Source: Burkholderiaceae bacterium (lineage in GTDB: Bacteria; Pseudomonadota; Gammaproteobacteria; Burkholderiales; Burkholderiaceae_C). From it: a stretch of DNA of 64,000 nucleotides. Shown here piece by piece: positions 37,925-46,175 of this stretch. Numbering within the stretch: the first letter of the stretch is position 1; each line of letters opens with the position of its first letter. The stretch lies in the NCBI GenBank assembly GCA_016790575.1, contig JAEUOU010000007.1, positions 1 to 64,000 on the forward strand, written 5' to 3'. Made by a program: the position numbers and the translations under genes. The notes below the pieces were generated by a model. The model was not told the DNA's origin. It did not search any database and worked only from the letters and a program-made list of their open reading frames with translations.

Positions 37925-38872
37925 ATGGGAATCAGCCACTACCTCAAGGAGATCGGCCGCGGCAAGGACGGTGCCCGGGCACTGACCCGCGAACAGGCGG
38001 CCGACCTGTTCGGCCAGGTGCTGGACGGCGCCGTCACCGACCTGGAAACCGGCGCCTTCTGTCTGGCGATGCGCATCAAGGGCGAAACCCCGGCCGAGAT
38101 GGCCGGCTTCCTGGACGCCACCCACACACGCCTGCGCCGCCTGCCGGACAACGGCGCCGTCACCGTGGTGCTGCCCAGCTACAACGGCGCACGCAAACTC
38201 CCGGTGCTGACCCCGCTGCTGGCGCTGCTGCTGGCCCGCGAGGGCGTGCCGGTGCTGGTGCACGGCGCCGCCACCGAAGACCGGCGCATCACCAGCGAGG
38301 CGGTGTTCGCCGCGCTCGGTCAGCCGGCCGCCACCGGTGTGGCGCCCCTGGCCCCGGGGCGGTGTGCCTTTGTCCCCACCGGGGCGCTCTGCCCCGGCCT
38401 GAAACACCTGCTGGACGTGCGCCGCACCGTGGGCCTGCGCAACCCGGCCCACAGCCTGGTCAAGCTGATGAACCCGTGCGAGGGCGCGGCGCTGATCGTG
38501 GGCAGCTACACGCACCCGGAGTACGCGGTCTCGATGGCCGACAGCTTTGCACTGGTCGGCGCCCACGCACTGCTGCTGCGCGGCACCGAAGGCGAGCCGG
38601 TGGCCGATGCCCGCCGCACGCCGCAGATGGACGCGTTCCGCAACGGGCAGCGCCACCTGCTGCAGCCCGCGCAGGACGGCCCGCTGGCCAGCGTGCCGGA
38701 GCTCCCACGCGACATCTCGGCCGACGCCACCGCCGCGTACATCCGCGACGTGCTGGACGGGCGTCGCCCGGTTCCCGTTCCGATCGCACAACAGGTGGCA
38801 CACATCCTGCAAGAACGGCGTCAGCACAACACCACGGAGACCTGCGGCCAGCCGGCCGTCCCACCGACATGA
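37925..38872 (+). CDS. ybiB: DNA-binding protein YbiB / TrpD2 (anthranilate phosphoribosyltransferase-like)
   Basis: 315 residues (MGISHYLKEIGRGKDGARAL). The fold is that of anthranilate phosphoribosyltransferase, but the PRPP-binding GTGGD-type motif is not present. That is the rule for the TrpD2/YbiB subfamily, which binds nucleic acids rather than making tryptophan precursors. Genes of this type are common beside nitrate and siroheme genes in Betaproteobacteria. The stop overlaps cobA by ATGA. No clear ribosome-binding site precedes the chosen start, but the upstream in-frame reading overlaps nasA. Confidence 0.88.
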   Translation: MGISHYLKEIGRGKDGARALTREQAADLFGQVLDGAVTDLETGAFCLAMRIKGETPAEMAGFLDATHTRLRRLPDNGAVTVVLPSYNGARKLPVLTPLLALLLAREGVPVLVHGAATEDRRITSEAVFAALGQPAATGVAPLAPGRCAFVPTGALCPGLKHLLDVRRTVGLRNPAHSLVKLMNPCEGAALIVGSYTHPEYAVSMADSFALVGAHALLLRGTEGEPVADARRTPQMDAFRNGQRHLLQPAQDGPLASVPELPRDISADATAAYIRDVLDGRRPVPVPIAQQVAHILQERRQHNTTETCGQPAVPPT

Positions 38873-39675
38873 ACCAGCCCGCCCCCCAGCCCGCGCCCCA
38901 ACCGTCCGAGTTCCTGCCCGGCACCGTCGCCCTTGTCGGCGCCGGACCGGGCGATCCGGAACTGCTCACCCTCAAGGCCGTCAAGGCCATTGCCGCCGCC
39001 ACCGTGCTGCTGGTCGACGACCTGGTCAACGACGCCGTGCTGGTGCACGCCCGGCCCGGCGCCCGCATCATCCATGTCGGCAAGCGCGGCGGCTGCAAGA
39101 GCACGCCGCAGGCCTTCATCGAAAAGCTGATGGTGATGGCGGCCCGTGAGGGCGAGGTGGTGGTGCGTCTCAAAGGGGGCGATCCGTTCATCTTCGGCCG
39201 CGGCGGGGAAGAGGTGGAACACCTGCGTGCGCAGGGCATTCCGGTGCAGGTGGTCAACGGCATCACCGCCGGCCTGGCGGCGCTGACAACGCTGGGCGCG
39301 CCGCTCACCCACCGCGACCATGCCCACGGCGTGGTGTTCGTCACCGGCCATGCCAAACCCGGCGACGCCGGCACCGACTGGCAGCAACTGGCGGCCACCG
39401 CCCGCGACGCCCGCCTGACACTGGTGATCTACATGGGGGTCAGCGGCGCCGCGCGCATCCAGCAGGACCTGCTGACCGGCCTTGCCGCCGACACGCCCGT
39501 GGCCGTGATCCAGAGCGCCACTCTGCCCACACAACGCCACGCCACCACCACACTGGAACGCCTGCACGCCACCCTGATGGCCGAGCAGCTGGGCAGCCCG
39601 TCGGTGATCGTGGTCGGCGACGTGGTGCGCGGCATCGCGGCGGTGCACCCGACCTGCGAGCGGCGCGCCGCCTGA
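38869..39675 (+). CDS. cobA: Uroporphyrinogen-III C-methyltransferase
   Basis: 268 residues. Adds two methyl groups from SAM to uroporphyrinogen III, giving precorrin-2 for siroheme and cobalamin. Motifs: VALVGAGPGDPELLTLKA, VVRLKGGDPFIFGRGGEE and VNGITAGLAALTTLGAPLTH, all typical of SUMT. It lacks the CysG dehydrogenase/chelatase domain, so that step must be encoded elsewhere. As the last gene of the nitrate locus it supplies the siroheme cofactor needed by NirB. Its first 15 residues are proline-rich. Confidence 0.96.
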   Translation: MNQPAPQPAPQPSEFLPGTVALVGAGPGDPELLTLKAVKAIAAATVLLVDDLVNDAVLVHARPGARIIHVGKRGGCKSTPQAFIEKLMVMAAREGEVVVRLKGGDPFIFGRGGEEVEHLRAQGIPVQVVNGITAGLAALTTLGAPLTHRDHAHGVVFVTGHAKPGDAGTDWQQLAATARDARLTLVIYMGVSGAARIQQDLLTGLAADTPVAVIQSATLPTQRHATTTLERLHATLMAEQLGSPSVIVVGDVVRGIAAVHPTCERRAA

Positions 39676-39690
39676 GCCGCCGCCACCCCC

Positions 39691-39711
39691 GCCGCCCGGG
39701 GCCCGGGCGGC
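39691..39711. repeat. Perfect 21 bp GC palindrome between cobA and the flavoprotein gene
   Basis: GCCGCCCGGG, one central G, then CCCGGGCGGC. It could fold into a hairpin at the end of the nitrate operon transcript, but no T-run follows. It may be a Rho-independent-like pause, a processing site or an operator. Confidence 0.6.
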
Positions 39712-39733
39712 TGGCCCGCATACACTGCGCGCC

Positions 39734-41023
39734 ATGCTGAGTTTCGATGTGGTGATCGTGGGTGCCGGTGCGGCCGGCCTGTTTTGCGCCGGCGCGGCCG
39801 GCCAGCGCGGGCTGAGTGTGCTGCTGCTGGACCACAGCGAAAAAGTGGCCGAGAAAGTGCGCATTTCCGGCGGCGGGCGGGCCAACTTCACCAACCGCGA
39901 CATTGATGCGCGCCAGCCGCACAAACATTTCATCAGCGCCAACCCGAACTTCTGCCGCTCGGCACTCTCGCGCTACACCCCGCAGGACTTCATCGCGCTG
40001 GTGCAACAACACGGCATCGCCTTTCACGAGAAACACAAGGGCCAGCTGTTCTGCGACCACTCGGCCGCCGATCTGATCGACATGCTGCTGGCCGGGTGCG
40101 CGACCGGGGGCGTGACGCGCTGGCAGCCCTGCGCCGTCCGTTCCATTGCCTTTTTGCCTGCTACCCAGCGTGAAAAGGTCGAAGTTTGCTATCAATTGAT
40201 GACCGATCGAGGAGTGATTGGTGCCCGATCGGTGGTCATGGCCACCGGCGGCCTGTCCATTCCCGCCATCGGCGCCAGCGATTTCGGGCACCGCGTGGCC
40301 GCACAGTTCGGTCTGCGTGTGGTCCCGCCCCGCCCGGGCCTGGTGCCGCTGACCTTCGACGGCGCCGCCTGGGCACCCTACGCGGATCTGGCCGGCCTGT
40401 CGCTGCCGGTGCTGATCAGCACCGGGGAGAAAAAGCACCGCATCACCTTCGCCGAAGACCTGCTGTTCACCCACCGCGGCCTGTCCGGGCCGGCCGTGCT
40501 GCAGATGTCGAGCTACTGGCAGCCCGGCACCCCGATCCAGATCAACCTCGCGCCCGAGATCGACCTGCCTGCACAACTGGCGGATGCCAAACGCCGCTCG
40601 CGCAAGCTGCTGGCGAACGAACTGGCGCAGTGGGTGCCGGCGCGCCTGGCCGAAGCCTGGGTCGCGCAGGACCCCGACTGGCAGCGCCCGGTGGCCGAAT
40701 GCAGCGACAAGGCGCTGGCCCGGCTGGCCGAACGGCTGTCCCGCTGGGAACTGGTGCCCACCGGCACCGAAGGCTACAAAAAGGCCGAAGTGACCCTCGG
40801 CGGTGTGGACACCCGCGACCTGTCGTCGCAGACGATGGAGTCCACCCAGCCTGGCCTGTATTTCATCGGCGAGGTGGTGGACGTCACCGGCTGGCTGGGT
40901 GGTTACAACTTCCAGTGGGCCTGGGCGAGCGCCCAGGCCTGCGCACAGGCATTACCCCTGTCGACGGCGCCTGCCGTCGAATCCGCGCCCTTGCGGTTGT
41001 CAACCGTGCCTTCAAAGCTATAA
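39734..41023 (+). CDS. NAD(P)/FAD-dependent oxidoreductase, HI0933 family
   Basis: 429 residues. The FAD motif VVIVGAGAAGLFCAGAAG is at the N-terminus, followed by the family block KVRISGGGRANFTNRD. VVMATGGLSIPAIGASDFGH is in the middle, and GLYFIGEVVDVTGWLGGYNF is near the end. HI0933-like proteins are flavoproteins of uncertain reaction; some reduce bile-acid intermediates or are linked to RNA metabolism. At residues about 143-156 the protein reads through a dispersed repeat (LPATQREKVEVCYQL), adding roughly ten residues between the 'CAVRSI' strand and 'MTDRGV'. Its stop codon lies within the -10 box of the rpsU promoter. Confidence 0.93.
   Translation: MLSFDVVIVGAGAAGLFCAGAAGQRGLSVLLLDHSEKVAEKVRISGGGRANFTNRDIDARQPHKHFISANPNFCRSALSRYTPQDFIALVQQHGIAFHEKHKGQLFCDHSAADLIDMLLAGCATGGVTRWQPCAVRSIAFLPATQREKVEVCYQLMTDRGVIGARSVVMATGGLSIPAIGASDFGHRVAAQFGLRVVPPRPGLVPLTFDGAAWAPYADLAGLSLPVLISTGEKKHRITFAEDLLFTHRGLSGPAVLQMSSYWQPGTPIQINLAPEIDLPAQLADAKRRSRKLLANELAQWVPARLAEAWVAQDPDWQRPVAECSDKALARLAERLSRWELVPTGTEGYKKAEVTLGGVDTRDLSSQTMESTQPGLYFIGEVVDVTGWLGGYNFQWAWASAQACAQALPLSTAPAVESAPLRLSTVPSKL
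40161..40200 (+). repeat. Dispersed repeat, copy 7, inside the HI0933 coding region
   Basis: This copy reads CTACCCAGCGTGAAAAGGTC, then GAAGTTTGCTATCAATTGAT. It is fully contained in an intact gene and read in frame as ATQREKVEVCYQL. It shows that the element can insert into, or be tolerated in, a coding sequence. Confidence 0.88.
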
Positions 41024-41024
41024 T
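40997..41024 (+). promoter_or_regulatory. Sigma-70 promoter for rpsU
   Basis: TTGTCA (40997-41002), a 16 bp spacer, then a perfect TATAAT (41019-41024). The stop codon of the upstream flavoprotein gene (TAA) lies inside the TATAAT box. The rpsU start is 126 bp downstream. Confidence 0.8.
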
Positions 41025-41150
41025 TTGAGGCTTTGCTGGCATGACCCCGCCGGCCAATACTAGTTACAGGCGGGGAACTTCGCTGTCATGGCGTCCGGGC
41101 CCGATCTTCCCGGCCACCCTCTGACGGCACATTTTGGAAATCATTACCTG

Positions 41151-41363
41151 ATGACGACGATCCGTGTTAAAGAGAACGAGCCCTTCGATGTGGCCCTGCG
41201 CCGCTTCAAGCGCACCATTGAAAAGCTGGGCCTGCTGACCGACCTGCGCGCCCGCGAGTTCTACGAAAAGCCCACCGCTGAGCGCAAGCGCAAGAAGGCC
41301 GCTGCCGTCAAGCGCCATTACAAGCGCGTGCGCAGCATGCAGCTGCCTAAGAAGCTGTACTGA
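41151..41363 (+). CDS. rpsU: 30S ribosomal protein S21
   Basis: 70 residues, standard length, from ATG 41151 ([20 protein letters not shown]). The basic C-terminus ([20 protein letters not shown]) is typical. It assists mRNA binding on the 30S subunit. An in-frame upstream ATG at 41088 would add 21 non-conserved residues and was rejected. A strong promoter lies upstream, and an intrinsic terminator follows 44 bp after the stop. Confidence 0.98.
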
Positions 41364-41407
41364 TCTCGCAGCGGTGCAGCGGAAGGCCCTGCCTTCCTGT
41401 GCTCCCC

Positions 41408-41446
41408 AACCCGCGCTCGGGACGCCAGGCGCGGGTTTCGTTTTTT
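41408..41446 (+). terminator. Intrinsic terminator between rpsU and yqeY
   Basis: A nine-base-pair stem AACCCGCGC/GCGCGGGTT (41408-41416 with 41429-41437) is followed by TCGTTTTTTCG. It would end most rpsU transcripts, with limited read-through into yqeY. Confidence 0.9.
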
Positions 41447-41477
41447 CGCCCTCCTTTTTTGCCACCGGAACCCTGCC

Positions 41478-41924
41478 ATGAGCCTCAAGGACCAGATCAC
41501 CGACGACATGAAGACCGCCATGCGCGCCAAAGACACCGAGCGCCTGGGCACCATCCGCCTCCTGCAGGCGGCGATCAAACAGAAGGAAGTGGACGAGCGC
41601 ATCACGCTGGACGACGTGGCCGTGGTGGCCATCGTCGACAAGCTGATCAAGCAGCGCAAGGACAGCATCGCCGCGTTCGGCCAGGCCGGCCGGCAAGACC
41701 TGGTTGACCGGGAAAGCGCCGAAATGAAGGTGCTGGAGGCCTATCTGCCCGCCCGCTTGTCAGCCGAAGAAATTGCTGCCGAGGTCCGCGCCATCGTCGC
41801 CGAACTCGGCGCCGCCGGCCCGGGCGACATGGGCAAGGTGATGGGCGCCGTCAAGACCCGGCTGGCCGGCAAGGCCGACATGGGCCAGGTTTCCGCCGCC
41901 GTCAAGGCTGCGCTGAACCCCTGA
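41478..41924 (+). CDS. yqeY: GatB/YqeY domain-containing protein
   Basis: 148 residues. It is homologous to the tRNA-binding tail of GatB and usually lies after rpsU. Family blocks: MKTAMRAKDTERLGTIRLLQ, EAYLPARLSAEEIAAEV and GDMGKVMGAVKTRLAGKADM. It may act in tRNA-dependent amidation or recycling, but the role is not settled. It is 114 bp downstream of rpsU with a terminator in between. Confidence 0.95.
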   Translation: MSLKDQITDDMKTAMRAKDTERLGTIRLLQAAIKQKEVDERITLDDVAVVAIVDKLIKQRKDSIAAFGQAGRQDLVDRESAEMKVLEAYLPARLSAEEIAAEVRAIVAELGAAGPGDMGKVMGAVKTRLAGKADMGQVSAAVKAALNP

Positions 41925-41937
41925 GCAACGAACAGCG

Positions 41938-41974
41938 AAACCGGCCGCGCGCCACTGCGCGACGTGCGGGTTTT
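41938..41974. terminator. Possible bidirectional hairpin between yqeY and pmbA
   Basis: AAACC (41938-41942) can pair with GGTTT (41969-41973), and GCGC with GCGC inside (41947-41950 / 41957-41960), with an internal bulge. Short T- or A-runs flank it on both strands. It lies in the 49 bp between two convergent genes. Confidence 0.4.
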
Positions 41975-43350
41975 CAGGAGCCGGCCACCTTCATCCGGTT
42001 AATCAGGATGGAACCCACGGTCTTGGCGCCGTAGTTGTAGGCGTCGGCCCCGACCGCCTCGATGCCCTTGAACATGGTCTTGAGGTTGCCGGCGATGGTG
42101 ATCTCTTCGACCGGGTAGGCGATTTCGCCGTTTTCCACCCAGAAGCCGCTGGCGCCGCGGGAATAGTCGCCGGTCACGTAGTTCACCCCCTGGCCCATCA
42201 GTTCGATCACGAACAGGCCGGTGCCCAGCTTCTTCAGCATAGCGTCCAGGTCATCGCCAGGCCGCGTGCGCCGCGAAGTCAGCCGCAGGTTGTGCGAGCC
42301 CCCGGCGTTGCCGGTCGTGGTCATGCCCAGTTTGCGGGCAGAATAGGTTGAAAGGAAGTATCCGGCCACCCGGCCGGCGTCCACGACCCGGCGCGGCGCC
42401 ACGCGCACACCTTCATCATCGAACGGCACACTGCCCTTTCCGGCGGGCTCGAACGGGTCTTCATCCACATCCAGATGCGCCGGAAATACCCGCTTGCCCA
42501 GGCTGTCGAGCAAGAAGCTGCTGCGCCGGTACAGCGCGCCTCCGCTGACCGCCTGGACAAAACTGCCCAACAAACCCGCCGCGAGCGGTGATTCGAAGAG
42601 CACCGGACATTCCGTGGTGGCAATCTTGCGGGCTTTGAGACGGCTGAGCGCGCGTTCAGCCGCATAACGACCCACCGCCTCGGGTGCGGCCAGTCCCCGG
42701 GGGTCGCGCATCGAGCTGTACCAGGCGTCACGCTGCATGCCCGCGCCCCGGCCGGCGATGGGCGCAACCGACAGCGTGTGTCGCGAGCTGGCATAGCCGC
42801 CGCGGAATCCGTGGGTATGGGCGCTGAAGAAATGGCTTTGCTGCACCGAAACCGCAGCGCCTTCGCTGTTGGTGATGCGGCGATCGGTCGCGAAAGCCGC
42901 CGCCTCGCACCGCTGGGCCAACACCACGGCGTCCTCGCTGGTGATGGCCCACGGATGAAACAGATCCAGGTCGCGCGGCTGACGCTCCACCAGCTCCTCC
43001 TCCGGCAGTCCGGCCACCGGGTCTTCGGCGGTAAAGCGCGCAATGTCATAGGCCGCCTGCACCGTCTGGGCAATGGCGCTGGAGGAAAAATCCGAGGTGC
43101 TGGCGTTGCCGCGTCGGTGTCCGACGTAGACGGTGACACCCAGGGATTTGTCCCGGTTGCGCTCGACCGTCTCGACCGCGCCTTTACGCACACTCACGGA
43201 CAGGCCGCAGCCTTCGGAGGCCTCGGCACCGGCATCGGTCGCGCCCAGCCGGCGGGCATGGGCCAGGGCTTCGTCGACAAGGCCCTCGAAATGGCGGCGG
43301 GAAAAACTGAAGCCATTGGAGGCTGAGGTCGGTTGCGGGGCATTTTTCAT
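41974..43350 (-). CDS. pmbA: Metalloprotease PmbA (TldE)
   Basis: 458 residues from ATG 43350. It belongs to the TldD/PmbA family that processes peptides such as microcin B17 precursors and degrades unfolded peptides as a TldD-TldE heterodimer. Family blocks: RRLGATDAGAEASEGCGLSV, KSLGVTVYVGHRRGNASTSD, and the C-terminal VIELMGQGVNYVTGDYSRGA. PmbA lacks the HExxxH metal site, which sits in TldD; that partner is not in this window. It is divergent from darP, 51 bp apart. Confidence 0.95.
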   Translation of the reverse strand: MKNAPQPTSASNGFSFSRRHFEGLVDEALAHARRLGATDAGAEASEGCGLSVSVRKGAVETVERNRDKSLGVTVYVGHRRGNASTSDFSSSAIAQTVQAAYDIARFTAEDPVAGLPEEELVERQPRDLDLFHPWAITSEDAVVLAQRCEAAAFATDRRITNSEGAAVSVQQSHFFSAHTHGFRGGYASSRHTLSVAPIAGRGAGMQRDAWYSSMRDPRGLAAPEAVGRYAAERALSRLKARKIATTECPVLFESPLAAGLLGSFVQAVSGGALYRRSSFLLDSLGKRVFPAHLDVDEDPFEPAGKGSVPFDDEGVRVAPRRVVDAGRVAGYFLSTYSARKLGMTTTGNAGGSHNLRLTSRRTRPGDDLDAMLKKLGTGLFVIELMGQGVNYVTGDYSRGASGFWVENGEIAYPVEEITIAGNLKTMFKGIEAVGADAYNYGAKTVGSILINRMKVAGS

Positions 43351-43401
43351 CGTGGCGGCTATGATACTTGCCCCCTCCGCACCGTGAGCGCCCCCTTTTT
43401 T

Positions 43402-44055
43402 ATGTCCCGAAAACCGAAGCGTGGCTACTTCGTCCGCGGCCAGTTTGTTGCCGAAGGCAGCGAACTTGATCTTGAGTTCAAACGCGAGCTCAAAGGCGGT
43501 GACGAACCCAGCAAAACCGAGCTCAAGCGCGAAAGTGCCGATCGCCAGGCCCTGGGCGAAGCCTTGCTGGATCTGCGGGCCGAGCTGCTGGCCCGTCTGG
43601 AACTGCCCGACACCCTCACCGAAGCGCTGGCACAAGCGCGCGGAATCACCCATTTCGAGGGGCGTCGCCGGCAGATGCAGTTCATCGGCAAACTCATGCG
43701 CCGGCTCGATGCCGAAACAATGGAGGCCATTCGCGCCGCCCTGGACGAACAACACCGGGGTTCGGCCGCCGAAACGGCGGCGCTTCATGCCGCAGAACAC
43801 TGGCGCGAGCGTCTGATCACCGACGATGCGGCGCTGGCAGTCTGGCTGGAACAGCACCCCGAAAGTGATGCCCAGCAGCTTCGGGCCCTGATCCGCCAGG
43901 CGCGCAAGGATGCCCCGCCGGCCGACCGGGATCAGCAATCCCGCGGCCTGGCGCCTCGCCAGAGTCGTGCCTTCCGTGAATTGTTCCAGCTGGTGCGAGA
44001 GCAGCTGCGCACCACCGTAGCCGCCGCCGCTGACCAGCCCGCCGACGCGCAATGA
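43402..44055 (+). CDS. darP: Ribosome biogenesis factor DarP (YjgA, DUF615)
   Basis: 217 residues from ATG 43402 (MSRKPKRGYFVRGQFVAEGS). It is highly charged and helical. Family blocks: SADRQALGEALLDLRAELL and EGRRRQMQFIGKLMRRLDAE. DarP associates with late 50S precursors. The protein extends about 30 residues beyond the E. coli length at its alanine-rich C-terminus. It is divergent from pmbA, a pairing conserved in Beta- and Gammaproteobacteria. Confidence 0.93.
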   Translation: MSRKPKRGYFVRGQFVAEGSELDLEFKRELKGGDEPSKTELKRESADRQALGEALLDLRAELLARLELPDTLTEALAQARGITHFEGRRRQMQFIGKLMRRLDAETMEAIRAALDEQHRGSAAETAALHAAEHWRERLITDDAALAVWLEQHPESDAQQLRALIRQARKDAPPADRDQQSRGLAPRQSRAFRELFQLVREQLRTTVAAAADQPADAQ

Positions 44056-44102
44056 GCGCCAGGCCTGCGCCCCGACCACTGAACCCACCACCTTTTTCGA
44101 CC

Positions 44103-44699
44103 ATGAGCCAGCCCCTTGAACCCGTCCGAATCGGCCTGGTCTCCATCAGCGACCGCGCTTCGGCCGGCGTCTATGAAGACAAAGGCCTTCCTGCCTTGCA
44201 GGCGTGGCTGGAGCGCGCCGTCCGCAACCCCATCGAATTTGTCCTGCAGCTGATCCCGGACGAGCAGGCGCAGATCAGCGCCACCTTGATTGACCTCGTT
44301 GACAACCGCGACTGCGCGCTGATCCTGACGACCGGCGGTACGGGCCCGTCCCCGCGGGACGTCACTCCCGAAGCCACACAGGCCGTGGCGCACCGTGAAA
44401 TGCCCGGCTTCGGAGAACAAATGCGGCAGATTTCGCTGAATTTCGTGCCCACCGCGATTCTTTCGCGACAAACAGCCGTCATTCGTCACAAAAGTCTGAT
44501 CATCAACCTGCCGGGGCAACCAAAAAGTATTCAAGAAACGCTCGAAGGTGTCAAAATGACAGCCCATGGGCAAACTGTGCCGGGTATTTTTGCAGCGGTC
44601 CCCTACTGTATTGACCTGATCGGCGGTCCGTATCTGGTCACCGATGAGGCGGTCTGCAAGGCATTCCGGCCCAAGAGCGCCATCCGGCCAGGGAGCTGA
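44103..44699 (+). CDS. mogA: Molybdopterin adenylyltransferase
   Basis: 198 residues from ATG 44103 (MSQPLEPVRIGLVSISDRAS). It adenylates molybdopterin before metal insertion. The MoCF-biosynthesis fold signature LILTTGGTGPSPRDVTPEAT is complete, and SIQETLEGVKMTAHGQTVPG lies near the end. An earlier ATG at 44052 overlaps the darP stop as ATGA and would add 17 proline-rich residues, so translational coupling from there is possible. The product is needed for the molybdenum cofactor, for example of the NasA encoded nearby. Confidence 0.94.
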   Translation: MSQPLEPVRIGLVSISDRASAGVYEDKGLPALQAWLERAVRNPIEFVLQLIPDEQAQISATLIDLVDNRDCALILTTGGTGPSPRDVTPEATQAVAHREMPGFGEQMRQISLNFVPTAILSRQTAVIRHKSLIINLPGQPKSIQETLEGVKMTAHGQTVPGIFAAVPYCIDLIGGPYLVTDEAVCKAFRPKSAIRPGS

Positions 44700-44732
44700 C
44701 ATAAACAAAAAAGCGTTTCTGAACGGCTTTCT

Positions 44733-46169
44733 ATGCATTTTCAATTGAAACCCAGCGTCAACTGGTCACTTTTTGCTATTTTTTTGATACCGGTCGTTGG
44801 CTTGGCCAGTGAACCGACACTGCCCTACACGGTTCAAAAGGGCGACAAATTGATCCGCGTGACCAAAGACATGCTGGTGCAACCCGCTGACTGGAAAGCC
44901 ATCGCGCGGCTGAACGGCATGCCGGACCCGAACGTCATCAAACCGGGCCAGACCGTGCAGGTTCCGGTCCGCATGCTCAAGTCGCAGCCCTTGGAAGCGA
45001 AGGTCGTGGCGGCCGCCGGGGACGTTCAAGTCGCCGGCAGCCGCGCCCAGGCCGGCCAGAGCCTTGGCGAGGCCAGCCGCATCACCACCGGCCCCAACAG
45101 TTCCGCCGTGGTCGAACTGGCTGACGGCAGCCGGGTGCAACTGTTGCCCGGCAGCATCGCCGAGCTCGCCCGGCAACGGGAATACCGCATGCGCGATGGT
45201 TCTGCCGGCGGCTCCAGCACCTGGTTCTCCGGTACCGTACGCCTGGTTCAGGGTTCGGTCGAGACGCTGGCCTCCAAACTCAGCCGGCGCGCCACCCCGC
45301 TCCAGGTCGAGACACCGACCGCCCTGGTTGGTGTCCGCGGCACCCGTTTTCGTGTGGCTTATGACGAGTCGGTCGGCAGAAGCAGTCGCTCGGAAGTTCT
45401 GGAAGGCCTGGTTCGCGCCGACAACCCGGTACAAGCCAGTGGTGCCGACCTTCCGGCCGGCACGGGCGCCGTTGTCGACCCGACACGCAAGGAGGTCCGC
45501 GTGGTCGCCCTGCTGTCCGCACCCGACCTGACCGCCGCCGCGAGCCAGGTACGCCGCCCGACGCCCGTCTGGGGCCTGCCGGCCTTGGGTGATGCGCAGG
45601 CGTATCGGGTTCAGGTTGCTCAGGATGAGAAGTTCGAGCGAATCATGGGCGACCTGCGCACCACCACGCCCGCCGTTGACCTGTCCGGCATCCCCAATGG
45701 CACCTGGCACGTTCGCGTCCGCCGGATTGACCCCAACGGACTCGAAGGCTTCGACGCAAGCCGCACGGTAGCGATCGCCGATGCACCGCCGGCACCCGCC
45801 CCGCAGCCGCCTGCGGTCAGCGCCCGTGTGGTCAGCTCATCCATGAGCCTGCGCAATGGGCAGACCAGCCTGCGTTTCGAACCCGCCTATTCCGGGATCG
45901 CGGCGACCGCAATCCGGGGCTACGCCATGGTTCTGGCCCACGACCGGGCGCTCAACCAGGTCGTGGGCAAAGCCGAGGCCACCGCGCCCAACCTCCAGCT
46001 GCCAACCGAAATCAAACCGGGCATGTACTTTGCCCGCCTGACGGCGCGCACCGACAGCGGCCAGGAACTCGATCTGGGCCTGTACCAGCTGGATATCCAC
46101 ATGAACTGGGGCATTTCGATTTCCGACTCGATGTTTGTCCTCCAACCCCTTGCCGCATCGGGATCCTGA
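44733..46169 (+). CDS. Secreted LysM and FecR domain protein
   Basis: 478 residues. The N-terminal signal peptide (about 1-26) is largely encoded by a dispersed repeat (residues 5-20). A LysM peptidoglycan-binding module follows (about 32-82: YTVQKGDKLIRVTKDMLV ... IKPGQTVQVPV). A FecR domain lies at about 105-230, with RITTGPNSSAVVELADGSRV and TPTALVGVRGTRFRVAYD. The C-terminal part resembles fibronectin-type or fimbrial repeats (NGTWHVRVRRIDPNGLEG). No anti-sigma N-terminus or TonB partner is present, so it is a cell-wall or periplasmic FecR protein, not a classic FecR regulator. It is 6 bp from the cyclic-nucleotide-binding gene and probably co-transcribed. Confidence 0.88.
   Translation: MHFQLKPSVNWSLFAIFLIPVVGLASEPTLPYTVQKGDKLIRVTKDMLVQPADWKAIARLNGMPDPNVIKPGQTVQVPVRMLKSQPLEAKVVAAAGDVQVAGSRAQAGQSLGEASRITTGPNSSAVVELADGSRVQLLPGSIAELARQREYRMRDGSAGGSSTWFSGTVRLVQGSVETLASKLSRRATPLQVETPTALVGVRGTRFRVAYDESVGRSSRSEVLEGLVRADNPVQASGADLPAGTGAVVDPTRKEVRVVALLSAPDLTAAASQVRRPTPVWGLPALGDAQAYRVQVAQDEKFERIMGDLRTTTPAVDLSGIPNGTWHVRVRRIDPNGLEGFDASRTVAIADAPPAPAPQPPAVSARVVSSSMSLRNGQTSLRFEPAYSGIAATAIRGYAMVLAHDRALNQVVGKAEATAPNLQLPTEIKPGMYFARLTARTDSGQELDLGLYQLDIHMNWGISISDSMFVLQPLAASGS
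44747..44790 (+). repeat. Dispersed repeat, copy 8, encoding the FecR signal-peptide core
   Basis: This copy reads GAAACCCAGCGTCAACTGGTC, minus one base at the start, then ACTTTTTGCTATTTTTTTG. In frame it encodes KPSVNWSLFAIFLIP, the polar-to-hydrophobic transition and the hydrophobic core of the signal peptide. Confidence 0.88.
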
Positions 46170-46175
46170 GTCACC

